From positions 28,870,001 through 28,934,000 of the forward strand of contig JBAIAC010000010.1 of the NCBI GenBank assembly GCA_037349315.1: a DNA stretch of 64,000 nt, written 5' to 3'. The stretch comes from Chelydra serpentina (Eukaryota > Chordata > Testudines > Chelydridae). Positions 34,382-46,068 of this stretch are shown here, in pieces. The position numbers and the translations under genes are program-made. The notes below the pieces were generated by a model that worked only from the letters and a program-made list of their open reading frames with translations, made no database searches and was not told where the DNA came from. Positions within the stretch are counted from its first letter, which is position 1. Every line of letters begins with the position of its first letter.

Positions 34382-36850
34382 TATTAAGTGAGTTGTTCAA
34401 GACCACACAGCAAGCCAATGTGGGAACTAAATCTCCTGAATTCTAATCCTATGCCTAAAGCCTTTAGATCAGCATCCCCAAAAGAAGGTGACTTAACCTT
34501 TCTGGCTGGCACTTTCAAAAGAGCTGAAGGGAGCAAAGAACTCAACTCCCATTGCTATTATTATTAATATTAATAAATAATAAAAATAGCAGTTAGGTTC
34601 CTCACTGTCCTTTATACCTTTGAAAATCTCCCCCACCTGACATCTATATGTGGCTGCAGAAATAAAGTCCCCTACATCTTCAGATGTCATTTAAGGTGAC
34701 TACCACTACCCTCTTTTTCCTGCACTATACAACATTTACAAATGCACTCCCAAATCTTCACAGGCAAAAAGTATGTGATCTCAAGCTTCGTCACACTCAC
34801 TTGCCCCTCAGCTCTTTAAAATAAAATACAGCAAGAATTTCATGTACGTATCCAATGAAATTCACTCACCCTACAGTGCTTTAGGCTATACATTCTAGTT
34901 AGAAACATTCAGTGTATTTCTACAAATTAGACCTAATTTTACTGACTCTACTACAGTAATCACTAAAATCTTTTTCCAGTTCAACTACTGTACACTAGCT
35001 TTTGCTATATATGGTACAGTATACATGAGGGCAGGATATATATGTTATACTCTGCAGTAGATACTATCACTGGGGAAAAAATAATTAAAGTAAAAGTAGA
35101 CTGCAAGTTCCTCATTTCCCAACTCTCCAAATGAAATGGAGTATATTCACTGATCTCACATCTGCCCCAAAAGACATTACTGTAGTCCATCAAACCAAGC
35201 ACATCCCAGCCTTTATTGAAATAAAATGCAACAGCACTGACTGACATAGAAAGAAGCTCCGGTATGATCGGCCACTGGTTTCTAACATCTGTGTATGAAT
35301 GTATAAATAGACAAATGTAAATGAATGAAAGAGCCCCGGGATGCCCTGCAAATCTCAGCGAGATCAATCAACAAAGATCATTACAGAAACCTGGTACAGA
35401 TACAAACAAACATTTCCTTTTTCAGGGGGACTAAGTTCAACAAGTATGAAATCCCTTAAAGGTTTAATTCTTCCAAACTCTCTTCAAAATAGGCCGTCCC
35501 TCCCCAGTGGGCTTTTAAACACCGCCCCAAGTGGGTGGTACTGCATCTAAAAATGGCTGCTACGCATACGACAGACATTTGGGAATGCACTGAGTGTTGA
35601 TGTTCACTTGGGATGCTGTGAAACTTATAATTATACTCCTTCAAAAAATCAGATGAACAGCTAAAAAATGAAATCTTTTGGGGGGGAGAGTCTATACTTG
35701 ACAGAAATCATGGACTGCAAAAACATATATCTGTTCCTTCATAGGGCAAGGCAAGTAAATTACTCCCTGTGCCAGTGAACATGGCACAGTAACTCTGCCT
35801 GGCACCGCCACTGAACTGCCGTGTGGCTTTGGACAACTCACTTCGCTATTCTGTGCCTCAGTTTCACCAATGTAAAATAGGGACAATGATACCTGTCCTG
35901 CTTTGAAGAGCTAGATGATATTATATTTCTCATCATGCTGAGAACAGACCTTATGAAAGGGGTATTACGGGAATGAACTTGCACTGCAGTACTGGAACCT
36001 GAATTAGGCAGCAGCGTCATCAAATTTCAACATCCTTAGTATATTCATGAGTGTAATCTGTGGTTCTGATCCTTCAAGTTCATACATTCAGGCAGATCCC
36101 TGCAAATGTGTAGACACCTTAAAATCAACTAGACTCTGCAGAGTTGCAAAGGACTGATCTTGTAAGAATGGGAGATTGGGTAAGGCGTTCATAGATAATA
36201 GAGTGGGGTTGACATTGAACTATGTATTTCACAGACCTAGCCATCCCTCCACTTCCAATCTTACCTCTCTCGCACCTAAACTGCAAATCCAGAGTTGCCA
36301 AACTGATTTCTAATTTTACGACAAGAATATTATTTTGGGCTATTTAGAACCTCTATGCAAAATCTCAGCCCTGATTTAATTTAAAAGGGACACTGGTTAC
36401 TATGTACACTTAGAAGGTCAAAAATAATATTTCTTTCAAAATAGTTTTGATTCTTGTATTTGAAAAATGACATGTTATGTTGAACAAGGCACTATGAATT
36501 TGTTGCGTTTGCGTTCCTGTTGACATGATTCAACTATGATGCCCAGGCTACTGACAGCACAGTTCAGTGAATAAGCTTTATTAATTAACTTGTCTTCCTA
36601 TTGTTGATCTTCTCGGGTTAGACTGAAACAAATACTACCAGATGCTACATAAATAAACACAAAGTGGTGTATGAGTTTCCACAAGAGCAGAGACCTACCT
36701 CAACAGAGCTTATGAAGACAATCAGAACAGGGGCTCCCCTACTACAGACATCAGCAAGCCCCTAGAGCAGATGTTGGGTGTGGGCAGGGTAGATGGTGGA
36801 AGGTAACGGATGGACATAAGAAGAGCCATTTATCTGCACTGGAAATATAT
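34382..36850. other. UTRN: UTRN intron, nothing recognised
   Basis: No coding or repeat signal I can support. No candidate for the preceding UTRN exon was found here. Confidence 0.5.
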
Positions 36851-36869
36851 TAAAAAAAAAAAAAAAGAG

Positions 36870-37217
36870 AGTTACCTTTTCCGTAACTGGTGTTTTTCGA
36901 GATGTGTTGCTCATGTCCATTCCATATTAGGTGTGTGTGCTTGCCACATTCACCAGTGCCAGAAATGTTTCCCTTAACAGTATCCGTAGGGGACCAGCTC
37001 TGGAACCATCTGGAGTGGCGCCCACATGGCACGGTACATGGGGCACTGCAGGCTCCCCCCACCCTCAGTTCCTTCTTGCCAGAAACTCCGACAGTGGGGA
37101 AGGAGGGCAGGTCGTAGAATGGACATGAGCAACACATCTCAGAGAACACTAGTTATGGAAAAGGTAACTGTCTTTTCTTCTTCGAGTGCTTGCTCATGTC
37201 CATTCCATATTAGGTGA
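36870..37217. repeat. DIRS terminal inverted and direct repeats
   Basis: GTTACCTTTTCCGTAACTGG...TGCTCATGTCCATTC (36871-36923) reappears as its reverse complement, with a few changes, at 37117-37168. The segment TGCTCATGTCCATTCCATA is also repeated directly at 37191-37209. Inverted plus direct terminal copies are the layout expected for a DIRS terminal/internal-complementary region. Confidence 0.75.
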
Positions 37218-37695
37218 CTCCCAAGCAGCAGCCTTGGAGGCGGATAGGAGTTCAAGAACATGTAGATTGCAACGCAGCTCTGCCGAACCCAGCGTTGTCT
37301 CTGGCCTGCTGAGTGATGGCATAATGTGCTGTGAACGTGTAGACAGATGACCATGTTGCAGCTCTACAGATATCCTTGATAGGGGATAGGAAGGAAGATC
37401 ACCAAGGATGCCTGAGCTCTCGTAGAGTGGGGTCTGACAATTGCCGGCGGGATCACCGCCAGGTTGTAACAGGTACGTATGCAAGAGGTGATCCAGTTGG
37501 AAATTCTCTGTGAGGACACCAGAAGGCCCTTCATCCTGTTTGCTGTAGTGATGAAGAGCTGAGTCAACTTACGGAAAGGCTTGGTACGCTCTAGGTAAAA
37601 AGCCAGGGCCCTTCAGATGTCCAAGGCGTGCCGCCGCCTCCCCTCACTGGTCTTGTGTGGCTTAGGACAGAACACCGGGAAAAAGATGTCCTGGC

Positions 37696-38136
37696 TCATA
37701 TGTAAGATTGACACACCACCTTTGTCACGAAGGCCGGGTGAGGCCTCAGCTGGACCTTGTCTTTGTAGAAATCCATGTACGGCAGTTCTGAGGTCAGGGC
37801 TTTAATCTCAGAGACTCGCCTCGCCAATGTTACCGCCACCAGGAAAGCGACCTTCCATGACAGGTGGGAAAGTGAGCAGGAGCCCAGTGGCTCAAAGGGC
37901 AAGCTCAGGAGCCTGGAGAGGACCAAGTTAAGATCCCACTGCGGGACCGGAGTCCGCACCTGCAGGAAGTCTCTCTCGAGGCCTCTCAAGAATCTGACCG
38001 TCATGTCATGAGAAAACACCGTCTGCCCCTGGATCGGTGGGTGAAAAGCGGAGTTGGCCATGAGATGCATTCTAATGGAAGAGTGTGCCAGGCCCTGGTT
38101 CCTCAGATGAAGCAGGTAGTCTAAGATAGACTGCAT
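37696..38136 (-). pseudogene. DIRS tyrosine recombinase
   Basis: 146-residue frame: MQSILDYLLHLRNQGLAHSS (N-terminal SAM-like helices), then KVAFLVAVTLARRVSEIKAL, whose Arg is the first catalytic Arg of tyrosine recombinases in the DIRS family, and a following ELPYMDFYKDKVQLRPHPAF block. The frame ends before the His-x-x-Arg and Tyr motifs; these may lie in another frame at 37.2-37.7 kb but I could not establish them. Expected role: insertion of the circular DIRS intermediate. Confidence 0.75.
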
Positions 38137-38169
38137 GGAAGAACATGAGGGAGAGATGCCACACTCGGA

Positions 38170-38547
38170 CTACCAGCAGGAAAACCTCATCCACTTGGCC
38201 AGGTAAGTCAGTCTGATTAAAGGCTTCCTGCTTCCCAGGAAGATCTGTTGGACCTCATCTGAGCAGGTCTGCTCCTCTGGGTTCAGCCACGCAGCATCCA
38301 CGCTGAGAGGTGGAAGAACATGAGGCTGGGGTGCAGGAGCCGACTGTAGTTCTGTGACAGCAGGTTCGGTTGGTTGGGCAAGGGCCAGGGAGGGGCCACT
38401 ACCAAGTTCACGAGCGTGCCAAACCAGTGCTGGCAAGGCCACACCGGGGCAATCATGATAACCTGTGCCTTGTCCCTCTTGATCTTTGCAAGGACCCTGT
38501 TGATGAGAAGAATTGGAGGGAACTCGTACATCAGGTTCCTTGACCAT
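38170..38547 (-). pseudogene. DIRS linker between RNase H and recombinase
   Basis: Overlapping frames read EFPPILLINRVLAKIKRDKA and VIMIAPVWPCQHWFGTLVNL. This matches the block ...FPPFPLLFKVLHKMK...ATLIAPTCPRK at 19.8-20.1 kb in the other DIRS copy and is a conserved C-terminal extension of the pol polyprotein. No independent function is assigned. Confidence 0.6.
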
Positions 38548-38562
38548 GACAGGAGAAAGGCA

Positions 38563-38991
38563 TCAGAGAGGGAGTCCTTGCCCAGGCCTTGCCGTGAACA
38601 AAACCGGTGGCATTTCCTGTTTAGCCTGGTGGCGAAGGTGGTCTACAAGGGGAGTGCCGCACCTCTGGAAGATCATGCAGGCTACCTCCTGGTGTAGCGA
38701 CCACTGCTGGTGAGAGGAGAAGTCCCTGCTGAGGTGATCCGCTAGCCTGTTCTTGACACCAGGGAGGTGACAAGCTTCCAAACGGATTTTGTGGCTGGTG
38801 CAGAAGTCCCAGAAATGGAATGCCTCTTGGCAGAGAGTCGACGAACATGCGCCCTCTTGCCTGTTGATGCAGAACATCAAGGCCGTGTTGTCCGTCAGCA
38901 CTCTCACCACCTTGCCTGACAGGTGAGGTAGGAAGACTCTGCATGCCAAGCGGACCGCTCTGAGTTCTTTGACATTTATGTGCAACATCAT
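38563..38991 (-). pseudogene. DIRS RNase H domain
   Basis: Contains HINVKELRAVRLACRVFLP, then VVRVLTDNTALMFCINRQ with the TDN acid retained, and LPGVKNRLADHLSRDF with the last acid. All three catalytic-block acids of the DIRS RNase H (E, D, D) are therefore present, unlike the copy at 20.3 kb. Upstream it is joined to RT through frames broken by stops. Confidence 0.8.
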
Positions 38992-39538
38992 CTACTCCAG
39001 GGACCACCTACCCTGGGTCAGGGGGTCGCCGAGGTGCGTGCCCCAGCCGAGGTCCCAGGCATCCAATACTAACTCAATGGAGTGATGGGGGGTGTCGAAC
39101 GGAACCCACTCTAGGATGGTCGTGCGATTTGTTCACCATCGCAGTGATGCGAGTACCGTCAGCTGAATGGTAATGACCTTGTCCAGGTGATCTCTGGACT
39201 GGGAATAGACTGTTGCCAACCATTGCTGCGGGGGCCTCATCAGCAGCCTGGCATGGCGGACAACATATGTGCATGCTGCCATGTGACCCAGCTGGCGCAG
39301 GCAAGCCCTGGCCGTAGTCAGGAGGAAGACAGACTTCCACGATGAGGTCCATCAATGTCTGGAACTTTTCTAGCAGCAGGAATGCTGTGGCGCAGGTCGA
39401 GTTGAGCACCACTCCAATGAACTCTACCCTTCACACCAGAACTAACATAGACTTTTCATCGTTCACCAGTAGGCCCAGGGAGCTGCATGTGGCTTGCAGC
39501 ACCACAACATCCTCTTGGACCTGAGACCTGGAGTTGCC

Positions 39539-40357
39539 CTAGATGAGCCAGTGATCAAGGTATGCATAGATCTGGATACCCTGACGCCTGAGGTAAGCTG
39601 CCATGACTGTCATGCACTTGGTAAATACTCTGGGTGCTGTCGCCAGGCCAAACGGGAGGACTGCAAACTGGCAGTGGTGGGGGCCCACCATAAACTGGAG
39701 GAAGCTCCTATGACCTTGAAAGATCGTTATGTGAAAGTATGCATCCTTCAAGTCCAGGGCGGCATACCAATCTCCTGGATCCAGGGAGGGGATGATAGAT
39801 GCCAAGGAGAGAATGTGGAACTTTAGCTTCTTTAGATACTTGTTGGCATCCCTCAGGTCCAGGATGGGCCACAAACTGCCCTTGGCCTTTGGGATTAAGT
39901 AGCTCTGGGAATAGAACCCCTTCTTCCTGTATTCGAGGGGAACTTCTTCCACTGTACCCAACTGCAGCAACCCCTTTACCTCCTGTGCGAGGAGACTCTT
40001 GTGAGAAGGGTCCCTGAAGAGTGACGGGGATGGTGGTGGGGTAGAAATAAACTGTAGGGTATAACCCTCTGCCACAGTATTGAGGATCCAGTGGTCTGAA
40101 GTTCTAGTGCTCCATGCAGGAAGGAAAAAAAGAAGGCTGTTGGAGAACAGCAGGACAGATGGATCCGGGGTATAGTCTGGTAGGTCGCCCTTGAGCGCAT
40201 CCTCAAAACACTTGCTTGCCCCCTTGCTTATTGTGGGTCGAGCCCAATTGGACAGAGGGTGGAGATGGGTGGCACTTGTAGCCCCTACTCTTCTTATTGG
40301 GGGGGCTCCTGGCGGGGTTGACTCCCTTGGCCCTGAGATTGCTGCAGTTTGAACCAC
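39539..40357 (-). pseudogene. DIRS reverse transcriptase
   Basis: 272-codon frame. Motifs in order: SQSYLIPKAKGSLWPILDLR, DANKYLKKLKFH, GDWYAALDLKDAYFHITIFQ (motif A), CQFAVLPFGLATAPRVFTKC (motif B) and YAYLDHWLI, where the catalytic YLDD box reads YLDH. A stop follows directly. Loss of the second Asp plus the stop means no activity. This is the cleanest RT in the window and identifies the DIRS family. Confidence 0.88.
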
Positions 40358-40600
40358 TTACGGGCTGGACCGGGCACATACAACGCCAGAGTTTTCAGGG
40401 TAGTGCAGGAGTCCTTAAGACCATGCAGTTTACTGTCTGTCTGCTCAACAAACAGGGTCTGGCTGTCGAAAGGGAGGTCCTGCATTGACTGCTGAGCCTC
40501 CATTGACAGACCCGAGAGGAGCAGCCAGGACGTTACTTTGCATGGAGATGGGCGAGGCTGGGGTAGGGGTGCGGTAAAATCTCTCTTTTCTGTTCTCAAG
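40294..40600 (-). pseudogene. DIRS ORF1 (gag-like) C-terminal remnant
   Basis: QDLPFDSQTLFVEQTDSKLH, GLKDSCTTLKTLALYVP and ARKWFKLQQSQGQGSQPRQE match what I recall of the vertebrate DIRS ORF1 C-terminus. The frame overlaps the RT frame slightly, as is usual for DIRS. The upstream part is missing. Confidence 0.6.
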
Positions 40601-40722
40601 AAACTGGAACCCCAAAATATTACAGTTGTTTGGTTATAAATACTAATGCACATAAGTTATTTTATTAGCCACTGTGGATAAAAAGATGCATGTCAGGCTT
40701 CCCTAAATAGCTTGTTAAAGGT

Positions 40723-40726
<4 letters not shown>

Positions 40727-40753
<27 letters not shown>
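40727..40753. repeat. (AT)n microsatellite
   Basis: An uninterrupted AT dinucleotide run of 27 bases, just beyond the DIRS truncation point. Confidence 0.97.
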
Positions 40754-40757
<4 letters not shown>

Positions 40758-43700
40758 AATAGTTTAAATTAATTATAGAAAAGTTCTATACAATTTAATA
40801 CAAAATTATAATCTTTCTATAGATTTCTTTGTAACAACTGCATAGAATTTAATTTAAAAAAATTTCTCCTGTAAAAATTCTATAGGGTTTTAGAGAATTT
40901 CTATAGAACTCCATTAAATTTCTATAAAAAGCTACTGGTTTCATTCCCAGCAAACTCAATAAGAGTTTCCCATAAAGCAGAGACTGTAATAAGGTTTTAA
41001 GAGTGAAAAACCGCAGAGGACAATATCCCAGGCTATTTCACCATTGTGGCTTTATTTTGTCACTCTCTCCATCTGCCACCCTCTAACGCCTGACCTCTGA
41101 GGGTTATGACTGCTCCCCAAGGGAACTCAAATGCCGTGGAAAGCTCTTTCAATTGGAATAACTCATGAAGGCAGTGGAGGCTCCATAGGGCAGACTACTT
41201 GCTCTGTTTTGAATCAGATACATTATTATATTTACCTACTACTGCTGTAAATTGCCCGTGAGTGCACTTGTATGTCAGATTCAATGCTCACTAGCCTCTA
41301 TTGCAGCAAAGGCTTCACATTTCTTATGGGGAAGAATACACATTACTTATATGCTTTTCTTCCCCAAAGAAAAAAAAAACTGCCGCCAAAAAGAGACAAT
41401 TAAGAAATAGAGGAGGATAGTCTCAAGAGAAACAAGGGACAGATTTCCTGAAGGAGGACTTTCTTCTGGCCTTCTGACTTTTGAAGGATTCCTCCCATCT
41501 CCCATGCCACAGAAGCCTGCAGTTGTCTGCTTTTAGGCAATCAATTCAGAAGGAATTCACACAGAGAAAGCAGCACACATGTACACACAAACCCTTGGGT
41601 AGAACTGCCACTATCATAAATCCAGTACTAGCAGAACTACATATAAAGAAAGACATTAAACCTTCTAAAATGTCACACAGACAGCACTGCCTATCATTAT
41701 ATCTATTGTGATTACTGTGTAAGTAGGTCAAAGCAGTATACAAAAGCAATTGGCTCAAGTATGACAGTAACTTAATTACTGTTTAAGCTCTCAGATACTT
41801 TCTAAAAAAGTTTTAAAGGAAAAAACCCTCTAAATAATATTTTTCATGTCCTTATTTTTCATGCTCATACTATCAAAGGTCTTGCACTGTAGCTTTGGGT
41901 TTGCAAGAAGCTGACTCAACTCTCAATCAAACCTGTAGAAAAGCTTAACCGGGGACATGCCACATGATTAAGGATTTTTTTAATAATATGTAGTACTATT
42001 TGTTTTCTAAGCTTGAGATTTCAAAGAGTGTTGACATGTTTTAATTTACTTGATATTGGACAACTTCTGCAGCCCAGTAACGTGACAGTGACTCAACGTC
42101 TGAAGAGCAGCATAAAACTAGTTCTACTAATTCCAGCAGTTACATCTTTGGGACTGAATAAAGCCAAAGCAGCACAACCCTCTTCAGTGTAATGTGACTC
42201 TGCTTTTGCATACGGGTTGCTCAAGCTTTGGGAATGCCATCTGGCTTCTGCATTACCACCACAGTAATAGCACGTGTAATTCTCTCCTTACAACATGTAT
42301 TCATGCTTCCAAAAAGTTAGTAGTAGCAGCAAACAGGACCTCTCGTGATGCTAGTACTCCTGGCAGCAAACCATTCTGCCAAAGGATGAACCTAACGTGG
42401 GCATGTGTTTATCAGTGTCATGCGGAAAAAAGCCCATGAGGAAAAGCTGTTCTGAAAATACATGTTCAAATTTCTGATCACAGTTCAAGCAGTGAATGTT
42501 GCATGGATATTATTAACATTCTTCTTCAGTACTTAGTTATTCTCCTATACCACATTAGAAAACCCAACAAAAGATAAAAGGATACAGCAAGCTTTAGGCA
42601 AAAAAACGTAGAAAAACTCAGATTTGTAAATTCTGCCTTTTGTCTAAAACCGCTACAATCAACTCTTTTAACAGGAATAAGACACTGGCTGTCTTTCAAC
42701 AGCCTTGTGTTTTTGAATATGGAGGATGTGAAATGTGCAGACACTAGGGCTCTATGTGGTACAAAAGAAATACATTAGTGCTAGTACTACAACTACTTTC
42801 TAACCATGTCATTAAATGGCCCAAAGGCACCTAGAAAAATGAAGCTTACTAACATCTGGTGTCTGACCTAAGCTTTTAAGACTAACAGCAGCAATTACAG
42901 CACAAATGTCCAGATATTGCCTACAATTACTGACTCTCAGAGAGGTTGTGTAGCAAAAATGATTTGTGTTACATGTACTATATACTTATTAAGAAAAAGC
43001 ACATGTACACACAAACTAACAGACTCTTTTGTTGTCATAAACGTTGTCACCTGCTGTTATCAGCTGTCACTGGAAGACACTTTTTCATTCACAATGGTGG
43101 ACCTGCGGTAGAGTACCCATCTCACTGTCTCTACAAACTAGCTGCTCAGTCGCAGATGAAACTGCAGTTGAAGATACTGCAGAAAGCTCGCACCTATCAA
43201 TCTTTTCAGAACAGTGGTACTACAGGTTTTGAAACAAAATGAAATCATTAAACAAACCATCCCTCCCGAGAAGAATAAAAAACCTTCACTGTATTCAGCG
43301 ATTAGTCTGAGTTCAGTTTCCATCAGGGACTACATTGGTAATGTCTCTGAGTTGTTTAGGTGACAAGTATTTATTTGTAACAAAAATTGCATACAGGGTG
43401 TGAACAGTTTTTAGGATTTTAGTGCATGGGTGTGTGGCTTTCTCCCTTTCCTACCAAATCTTGCAATAACCTACAATTATTTTTGAAGCTGAACGCTTAG
43501 GAAAAATAACATTTTTTTTCACCCTCCCAGCTGTGGCTCTGTAAAACACCAGCAGATTTACTGTGTATTTTCCATGGAAAAAAAGACTGAATGAAAAACA
43601 CAGTAAGTGGAGCCAAGCTAAAGATTCTGTTACAGGAACACACACTTACGTGAAAGTGATACCTTTTAGATGAGTCCAAGTACCATAAACTCTAATCAGT

Positions 43701-44225
43701 GTAATCGCTACACAACCAAGCATCCTGCCTCACAGGGTTTTAGATAAGGGACAGACTAACTAGACTGGGATGAGGAAGAGGTGATGAAGGTGTGGGGAGA
43801 GTAGTATTTCTATTTGATGAAGTCATTCTACTGTTAAATTCACTCCGAGATCTTTTAGTTGCACAAAAATAATTTTCAGTTAAATTAACAGCAAGTGATG
43901 GAGCACACTCTCCTGATGTCAAATTACATGAAATCACAAGCACCATGAAAAGCACCCTTGTACTCAAGGCTGAGCAATGCTGAATACTGTGACTTATTTT
44001 AAGAAAAAGAAAGAAGGTGATTGGCAGAGTAAATGCTACAACAATACCTCTACAAGCTGTGAAGGAAGAAAGAGAGAGGGAGTATTACTTTTAAATATTT
44101 GGGAGTTGACATCTAAGGACTAGACAAACAGAAAATGAAGTTGGTAAAATTAGAATGACCTGCCCTTTTGTTTCTTTATTTTTGTTTGAAAAAATAATTA
44201 ATACTTGAAACTTGTCTCCTCGTAC
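40754..44225. other. UTRN: UTRN intron, nothing recognised
   Basis: AT-rich intronic sequence. A 75-residue minus-strand frame at 43740-43967 begins with a hydrophobic Met-led segment (MSTRVLFMVLVISCNL), but nothing else supports it as a gene. Confidence 0.5.
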
Positions 44226-44337
44226 CTTTTCAAATTTTGTCAGCAACTCCTGTAAGCTGAAGTTCAGGCCAATCATGGTTAAGTGTTCCTTCGAGCCTAC
44301 ATCGTTCTGATAAAGATCCTCCAAGTCAAGTCTATAG
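44226..44337 (-). other. Candidate orphan exon, 112 nt
   Basis: On the minus strand AG (44338-44339) precedes a stretch open for 37 codons plus one base and followed by GTACGAG (44225 down). The peptide has LDLEDLYQNDVGSKEHLTM and GLNFSLQELLTKFEK, helical in character. The acceptor has a poor pyrimidine tract. It does not match any utrophin segment I can recall, and its in-phase partner is 45481-45541. It could be chance. Confidence 0.25.
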
Positions 44338-45415
44338 CTGCCAAAAAGTTTTGTTTTTTTCCAACTATACTTCCTTTAAACCCTTAGGAAAATCCTGAGA
44401 ACGTACCTCCCTTGCACTGTACTCCTTCGGTGGCAGCTTACATTGCATCAACATTTTAGTGTTCCCACTGTACCCATTTGTTCTTATGGGCTGGGTAGTT
44501 CAGAGTGAATGGACTCGATGCTATTTGTTCTGTTAACCAGGTTCCATGATGCTGGCATGTTCTCGTCTCTCTAGATGACCCAGGATTCCCTTTTGTTCAC
44601 CCCTCTATTAACCTGTAGGTCCCAACTGTTTTCTGCTGGGCCCCAAGCTCAATGTTTGGTCTCAATTACACACACAGAGCTATATCCTCGTGGCGTGCAG
44701 AAAGAAAAAAAGCAAACTATTCCAATCTCGCTCCATTCAGGAGATTTTTCCCCAAAAGACATTTTTGGGTAGAGAAACCAAAAGCCATCTTCTTTAGAGG
44801 AATTAAAATAGGGCAAAGTAAGCTTCGGTCTGAAGAAAAGGAGGAGATATCACCAAAATGCTGGACAGGAGGCCACCTCTTCTCTCACTCATTCTCTTTC
44901 AGCCACCAGCAGATGTGTTGCTATGGTAATCACCAAGCTAGTTTCAGTCCATTTCCTTCTGTCAGCCTAGTGTATGGGGATGCTGTAGTGCAACAGAATT
45001 AAGGCCCAGTTTAAAAAAAAAAAAAAAAGTTGCTTCCTCTATTTAAGCAAAACCTCCAACAAAGGATCACACTGTAACCTCTGAAACCTTCGCTGGGGAT
45101 CTCATCCATAGATTCCCTTCCTGCTCTGACAACAGTGTGCTAATCTATTCCCCAGCATTTGTTTATTGTTTTACTCAGCATCCTCCCTTCCACCACCCCT
45201 CATGCTGCTCAGCAACTAAGCTCACTCCCACTTCCTGGAGGCCTCCCTTGCTGCAAAACATTAATAACTCTAAGAAGTGAAAAACTCCTGGACCACCAGC
45301 CCCCCACTTCCCTACTTACTCATCACACTTCCCTCTCCTCAAGAGGAAACTGGGATATTTAATTGTTAAATAGAGCTTTTTTAAACTGTTAAAGTAACTG
45401 TAATATTGCAACAAA

Positions 45416-45457
45416 CCCCCCCCCCCCACCACACACACACACAAACACACACACACA
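45416..45457. repeat. Poly-C and (CA)n tract
   Basis: Twelve C in a row followed by ACC and a CA dinucleotide array to about 45457, directly downstream of the candidate exon at 45481 in plus coordinates. Confidence 0.9.
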
Positions 45458-45480
45458 AGCATGCATGTCTGTCTTATTAC

Positions 45481-45541
45481 TTCATATGCAGATTGGTTTC
45501 ATCTGAGGCCTTTGCTCTCATTTCATCAAGAAACTGGACAC
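45481..45541 (-). other. Candidate orphan exon, 61 nt
   Basis: AG (45542-45543) and GTAATA (45480 down) bound a 61-nt stretch encoding VQFLDEMRAKASDETNLHM plus partial codons. Its last two bases (AA) join with the first base (C) of 44226-44337 to make an Asn codon and keep that frame open. Neither exon alone is statistically remarkable. No similarity recognised. Confidence 0.22.
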
Positions 45542-46068
45542 CTGAAGTTTGGATACTAGGAAATCTCAATTTAAAATAATTTCCACTTGAAACAGTAAAC
45601 ATGTGCGTGGCGGCCTGTTGTAGCTATCAATGTTTTCTGCACATCACTACTTATTTAATTGGCAAGTGCTTCAATATGCTTTCCAGCAATTGAAAAATAT
45701 AGTAATAGTTTAAAAAACAAACCTAACACTCACAAAATATCTCTGTTACGGCTCTCACTCACGTCACCCTTCTGTGAGCCATGCGATGGTTTCACTTTTT
45801 TCTTATTCATTATTATGTCACTATTTAGAGTCCCAAGAAAATTATTATATGACAAAACTGTTTACAGATTGTTCACAGTCTGTGGTATATTCTCTGGAGA
45901 CTAGGGGATGTTTTTAAGATGAACATGTTTTGTAAAATACGTTAACATGAGCAGGATTTTACTGCAATTATTGGTCTTTACTTTGTTTACACGTGTACGT
46001 ATAAGTATGTTACACACATGAACACACCCAAACTAGACAAATGTTCTATAGAAATAAAATTATATTTA

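Larger units (their letters stand above)
36866..40600 (-). mobile_element. DIRS-type retrotransposon, 5'-truncated, comparatively intact
   Basis: Minus-strand order: ORF1 tail (about 40.6-40.3 kb), reverse transcriptase (40.3-39.5 kb), RNase H (about 39.0-38.6 kb), a methyltransferase-like or linker region (38.5-38.2 kb), tyrosine recombinase (38.14-37.70 kb), then terminal repeats (37.22-36.87 kb). DIRS elements insert with a tyrosine recombinase rather than an integrase, so no TSD is expected. ORF1 is cut off on the 5' side near 40600. Several stops interrupt the frames. Confidence 0.88.

Noticed and set aside
43740..43967. Minus-strand frame with a signal-peptide-like start
   Set aside because: Only 75 codons, no splice partners and no similarity; hydrophobic starts arise easily by chance.
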